Assembly (NCBI GenBank): GCA_032207245.1
Contig: CM063509.1
Span: 105,142,021-105,206,020 of the forward strand
Length of the DNA stretch: 64,000 bases
Reading direction: 5' to 3'
DNA from: Pardosa pseudoannulata
Lineage: Eukaryota; Arthropoda; Arachnida; Araneae; Lycosidae
Positions 61,290-64,000 of the stretch are shown piece after piece; the first letter of the stretch is position 1; every line of letters begins with the position of its first letter. The notes below the pieces were generated by a model. The model saw only the letters and a program-made list of their open reading frames with translations, did not search any database and had not been told where the DNA came from. The translations under genes were made by a program, and so were the position numbers.

Positions 61290-62688
61290 TACTCTTAAAA
61301 ACAACTATAATGACTGAGCATAAAAACAACCTAGTATCGGTTATAGAGCAATAATGTTATCTGAATTGTGCAGTTACTCATTATATTTATTTTTTTGGGT
61401 AGTAAACACAAAATTGTTACAGTTTATGAATCTGCTTACTTCATAATACAGGTATTGCTGATAATTATTTTGAAATAATTAGTGAAAAATTGACTTCATT
61501 AGTATTTGATTATAACATATGGAACATTGCCAGTAAAAACAAATATTTTATTATATTTTGGATTATTATTATTTTTTTTTAAAGGAAGTAATAAACTTAG
61601 ACAGATTTTGAAATTCTTTTACTAGTTATAAAAAAGATTAATTTAAATTCAGGATGACATATGAACACTAACATTTAATTTGTACTTTTCAACTCACAGA
61701 TTTTACACAAAATATGGAACAAAGCTATGATTACAAAGTCCAACAACTTTTATCCAACTTTTAACATATTACATAAGAATAATGTCACTCTTTTTTATTA
61801 GCTTAACGAGCAGCATGACAATAAATTAATTGGAAGATTTTATTGTGACGAAAAGTACTTTATACAATGCATGATTGTTTAGTGAAGAGAGAAAAACATA
61901 ACCCTCAAATGAAAAACAAATATACATTAATAAACAATTTGCATAGTAAACTAGTCTATAATTTCAATAAAATGCTTCAAAATTACAAAAAAACTTGAGT
62001 TATAGAATATTTAATTCTATTTTTAAACAAAATCCCAACCCTCAGTTAATGGAAAAATAAATTACTTTAATTTGAGAGATGAATGTACCATTATGTAACA
62101 GTAAAATAATGAAATGATCAACATACAATAAACTTAAGATAAAGTCGAATTTATACAACATGAAATTTAAAAATATTTTTGATATAAAAACAGGAAAAAC
62201 AAACTTTTTAAAGTACGTACTGACCAACACATTAAGTATTAATGCGCATGCATAAAATTATCAAATATATAAACATTAACAAAAGCATGCAGAAAAAATA
62301 AACTAAAACGATGCTAAAAATATTCCATCACAGCATTATCAAATTTCCTTACAATCATATGCTTCAAGTAATCGAAGTTCAATCTGTCAAAAAACGTTCG
62401 GACGTTTTTAATATTATGGCAATTCCACAACAATAAGTTCAAGAAATATAGAATATGAAACATTTATTATTTAATTAGCTATATTAGGTTTCACAATTAC
62501 AATGCGATTGTGATGAAACATGATGACTAAATTTGTAGGATATTTAATCAAGAAAATACGATGGCAATGTTATCAAAACAATACTATTTTGGTCACCAAA
62601 ACATCCAGATTCAAGAAAGTCAAGATGCATTGCAGCCCAATAAATTCTAAATTATAAAACATTATAATTTAAATTTGCATTAACTTAC
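61290..62688. other. AT-rich stretch without a recognisable gene
   Basis: No coding signal. An imperfect palindrome aaaacgttcggacgtttt lies at about 62392-62409. Confidence 0.45.
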
Positions 62689-62970
62689 TTTTAATTCTGT
62701 GGATTTATGAGAAAATAAAGAAAGGGCAATAAAAATCGAGATGTTATTAGAGTTGTCTTCCTCCATGAAGCCGAGTTGATGTACATCAACATTAAGATCA
62801 TCCAAAAATTAGTTCCAAGGTCGTTTGTTTCGTAATAACTTAACGAAAATACTAATGATAAAAAGATGAAAGGGATTTTGAAAACTGCACCGTAGAAAGA
62901 CTTAAAAGCTAACAAAAAGTTTCTGATGTCAAATATTAAATCATTTTATTATTTCATTCTCGAAATATGC
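62689..62970 (-). other. Candidate noncoding first exon of the ELM2-SANT gene
   Basis: On the minus strand, a transcript starting below the CRE at 62974 would reach a good donor AAAA|GTAAGTT at 62682-62688. The stretch has more CpG and G/C than its flanks. Joined to the acceptor at 47386 it would give the 5' UTR and a 15-kb first intron. There is no direct evidence for the junction; another first exon outside the window is just as possible. Confidence 0.25.
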
Positions 62971-62973
62971 ACA

Positions 62974-62981
62974 TGACGTCA
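62974..62981. promoter_or_regulatory. CRE palindrome TGACGTCA
   Basis: A perfect CREB/ATF site in a relatively CpG-rich stretch upstream of the candidate first exon. Confidence 0.4.
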
Positions 62982-64000
62982 TAAAGCTGTTCCCCCATAT
63001 TCTGCGGTAAATTCAGAAATGCAGTTAACTTTTTTAGGTTTCATCTAATTGGTTACTTAGTCTATTTACAAGGATATAATTTTATTTAAAGGGTTTTATG
63101 ATAAAGATTACTGGATTTAGCTTCATTTATAGTTTTTAAACAAGTATTTTGCTATAATAGTTACAAAATTTGCAACCACTTCTTTTTCCTATTTTGCAGT
63201 AAACTTAAAATGTATTAATGCTATAAATTGAAAAGCATAACAAGCAATTTATTTCGAATATCAGTATAACTGAGTCAATTATTTTAACGAATCTAAATTA
63301 CTGGTTGATTTATTGTTCTCTCAACTCTGCGTAAACAACCTGATAAATCAGCAAAATTATCGGTAGGTAGTTTGGTTACGGTGAGCAATGTGTTTTGGAA
63401 TTGATCTTATTGATTGAATTTAAATCTCCAACCTTTTTTAGGTGGGAAGATTTAAGTCATTTTGATTTTTCTTTCTGTATTTCCTGAACTTAAAAACGCT
63501 AGTATATAATTTTTATACTCTCCTTTAATAACATTTCGTCGCATCTCTCTTTTATTTACAAGTGGGAAGTGACGTAAGTGTAATGTGCTGACGGAGTCAA
63601 ACAAATGCACGTGAAGATGCCTATGTGAGGAAAAAGTTTATCAAAGTCATATTTCTGATAAATTTCTTTCCTACAATAAAATTCGTTTTAAATAATTTTG
63701 TTTTTGAAAAGTAAATTTTTGCAGTTATAAATGAGTTTCTAATTACAACATTTTTGTTTACGACATGTAGAATCACTTGTCTGTCTGAATACAATAACAT
63801 TTGTATATAAACTTTCCTTCTTCCCTGTTCGTAGCCTTGTCTCACACATTCTAAAACTTTTGAAATTCGTGCAGTAAAAGGTAAAATTCTTGGCCTCTTT
63901 AATCTTAGCTAGAATTAATAAAAATTATAAGGTTTTAAACAATACGTGACATTTGAATTATTTCATGTATGTCTTTTGATTAAAATTTTTAAATCGCATA
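62982..64000. other. Right-edge region, promoter-like but without a recognised gene
   Basis: Slightly richer in CpG than the rest. No coding region with domain sense; the 74-codon frame at 63621-63845 (minus) has no motif. Confidence 0.4.
63565..63578 (+). promoter_or_regulatory. Composite ETS-CRE site GGAAGTGACGTAAG
   Basis: GGAAGTGACGTxA is the well-known joined ETS plus CREB motif of animal core promoters. It sits in a stretch with further CpGs (cgtcgcatc, ctgacggag, gcacgtg), so a transcription start nearby is plausible, in either direction. Confidence 0.4.

Overview
The window is eukaryotic nuclear DNA from an invertebrate animal. It is strongly AT-rich, full of (TA)n microsatellites and decayed DNA transposons, and carries one large intron-rich gene. 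The mix of transposons (irritans- and GVQW3/SETMAR-type mariners, pogo/Tigger-like, hAT and TTAA elements) plus two tRNA-derived SINE families fits an arthropod, perhaps a chelicerate, or a mollusc. The sequence alone does not decide this, and there is nothing prokaryotic, viral or CRISPR-like in it.

The one gene I can reconstruct lies on the minus strand. Its coding part runs from an ATG at 47204 down to a TGA at 21977 in 17 exons. Every junction has a GT donor and an AG acceptor, and all sixteen intron phases match. The spliced length is 4761 nt, or 1586 residues plus stop. The order of domains is three C2H2 zinc fingers, a Q/S/T-rich region, a fourth C2H2 finger with an [11 protein letters not shown] core, a proline-rich segment, ELM2, SANT, and a fifth C2H2 finger at the extreme C-terminus. 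This is the family of vertebrate ZNF541, TRERF1 and MIDEAS (ELMSAN1), the scaffold subunits of the MiDAC histone deacetylase complex. The layout most resembles ZNF541.

Layout: 1-872 is the decayed end of a pogo-like element. 875-9.3 kb is intergenic with a SINE split by a TTAA MITE, a hAT remnant and a second SINE family. About 9.7-21.98 kb has no recognisable transposon and is A-rich on the + strand, so it is a candidate for a very long 3' UTR. 21.98-47.39 kb holds the gene's exons and introns, with an intronic mariner, pogo-type MITEs, SINE pieces and microsatellites. 47.4-64 kb is the upstream region, either a long 5' intron or 5' flank, with a mariner with both ends preserved (49734-50987) and a SINE. 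It also has a possible first exon of another gene on the + strand near 60.7 kb and a CRE/ETS-bearing promoter candidate around 62.9-63.6 kb.

I found no convincing new biological system. The most useful results are the full exon model, the possible ~12 kb 3' UTR, the nested and paired transposon structures, and the promoter and first-exon candidates.
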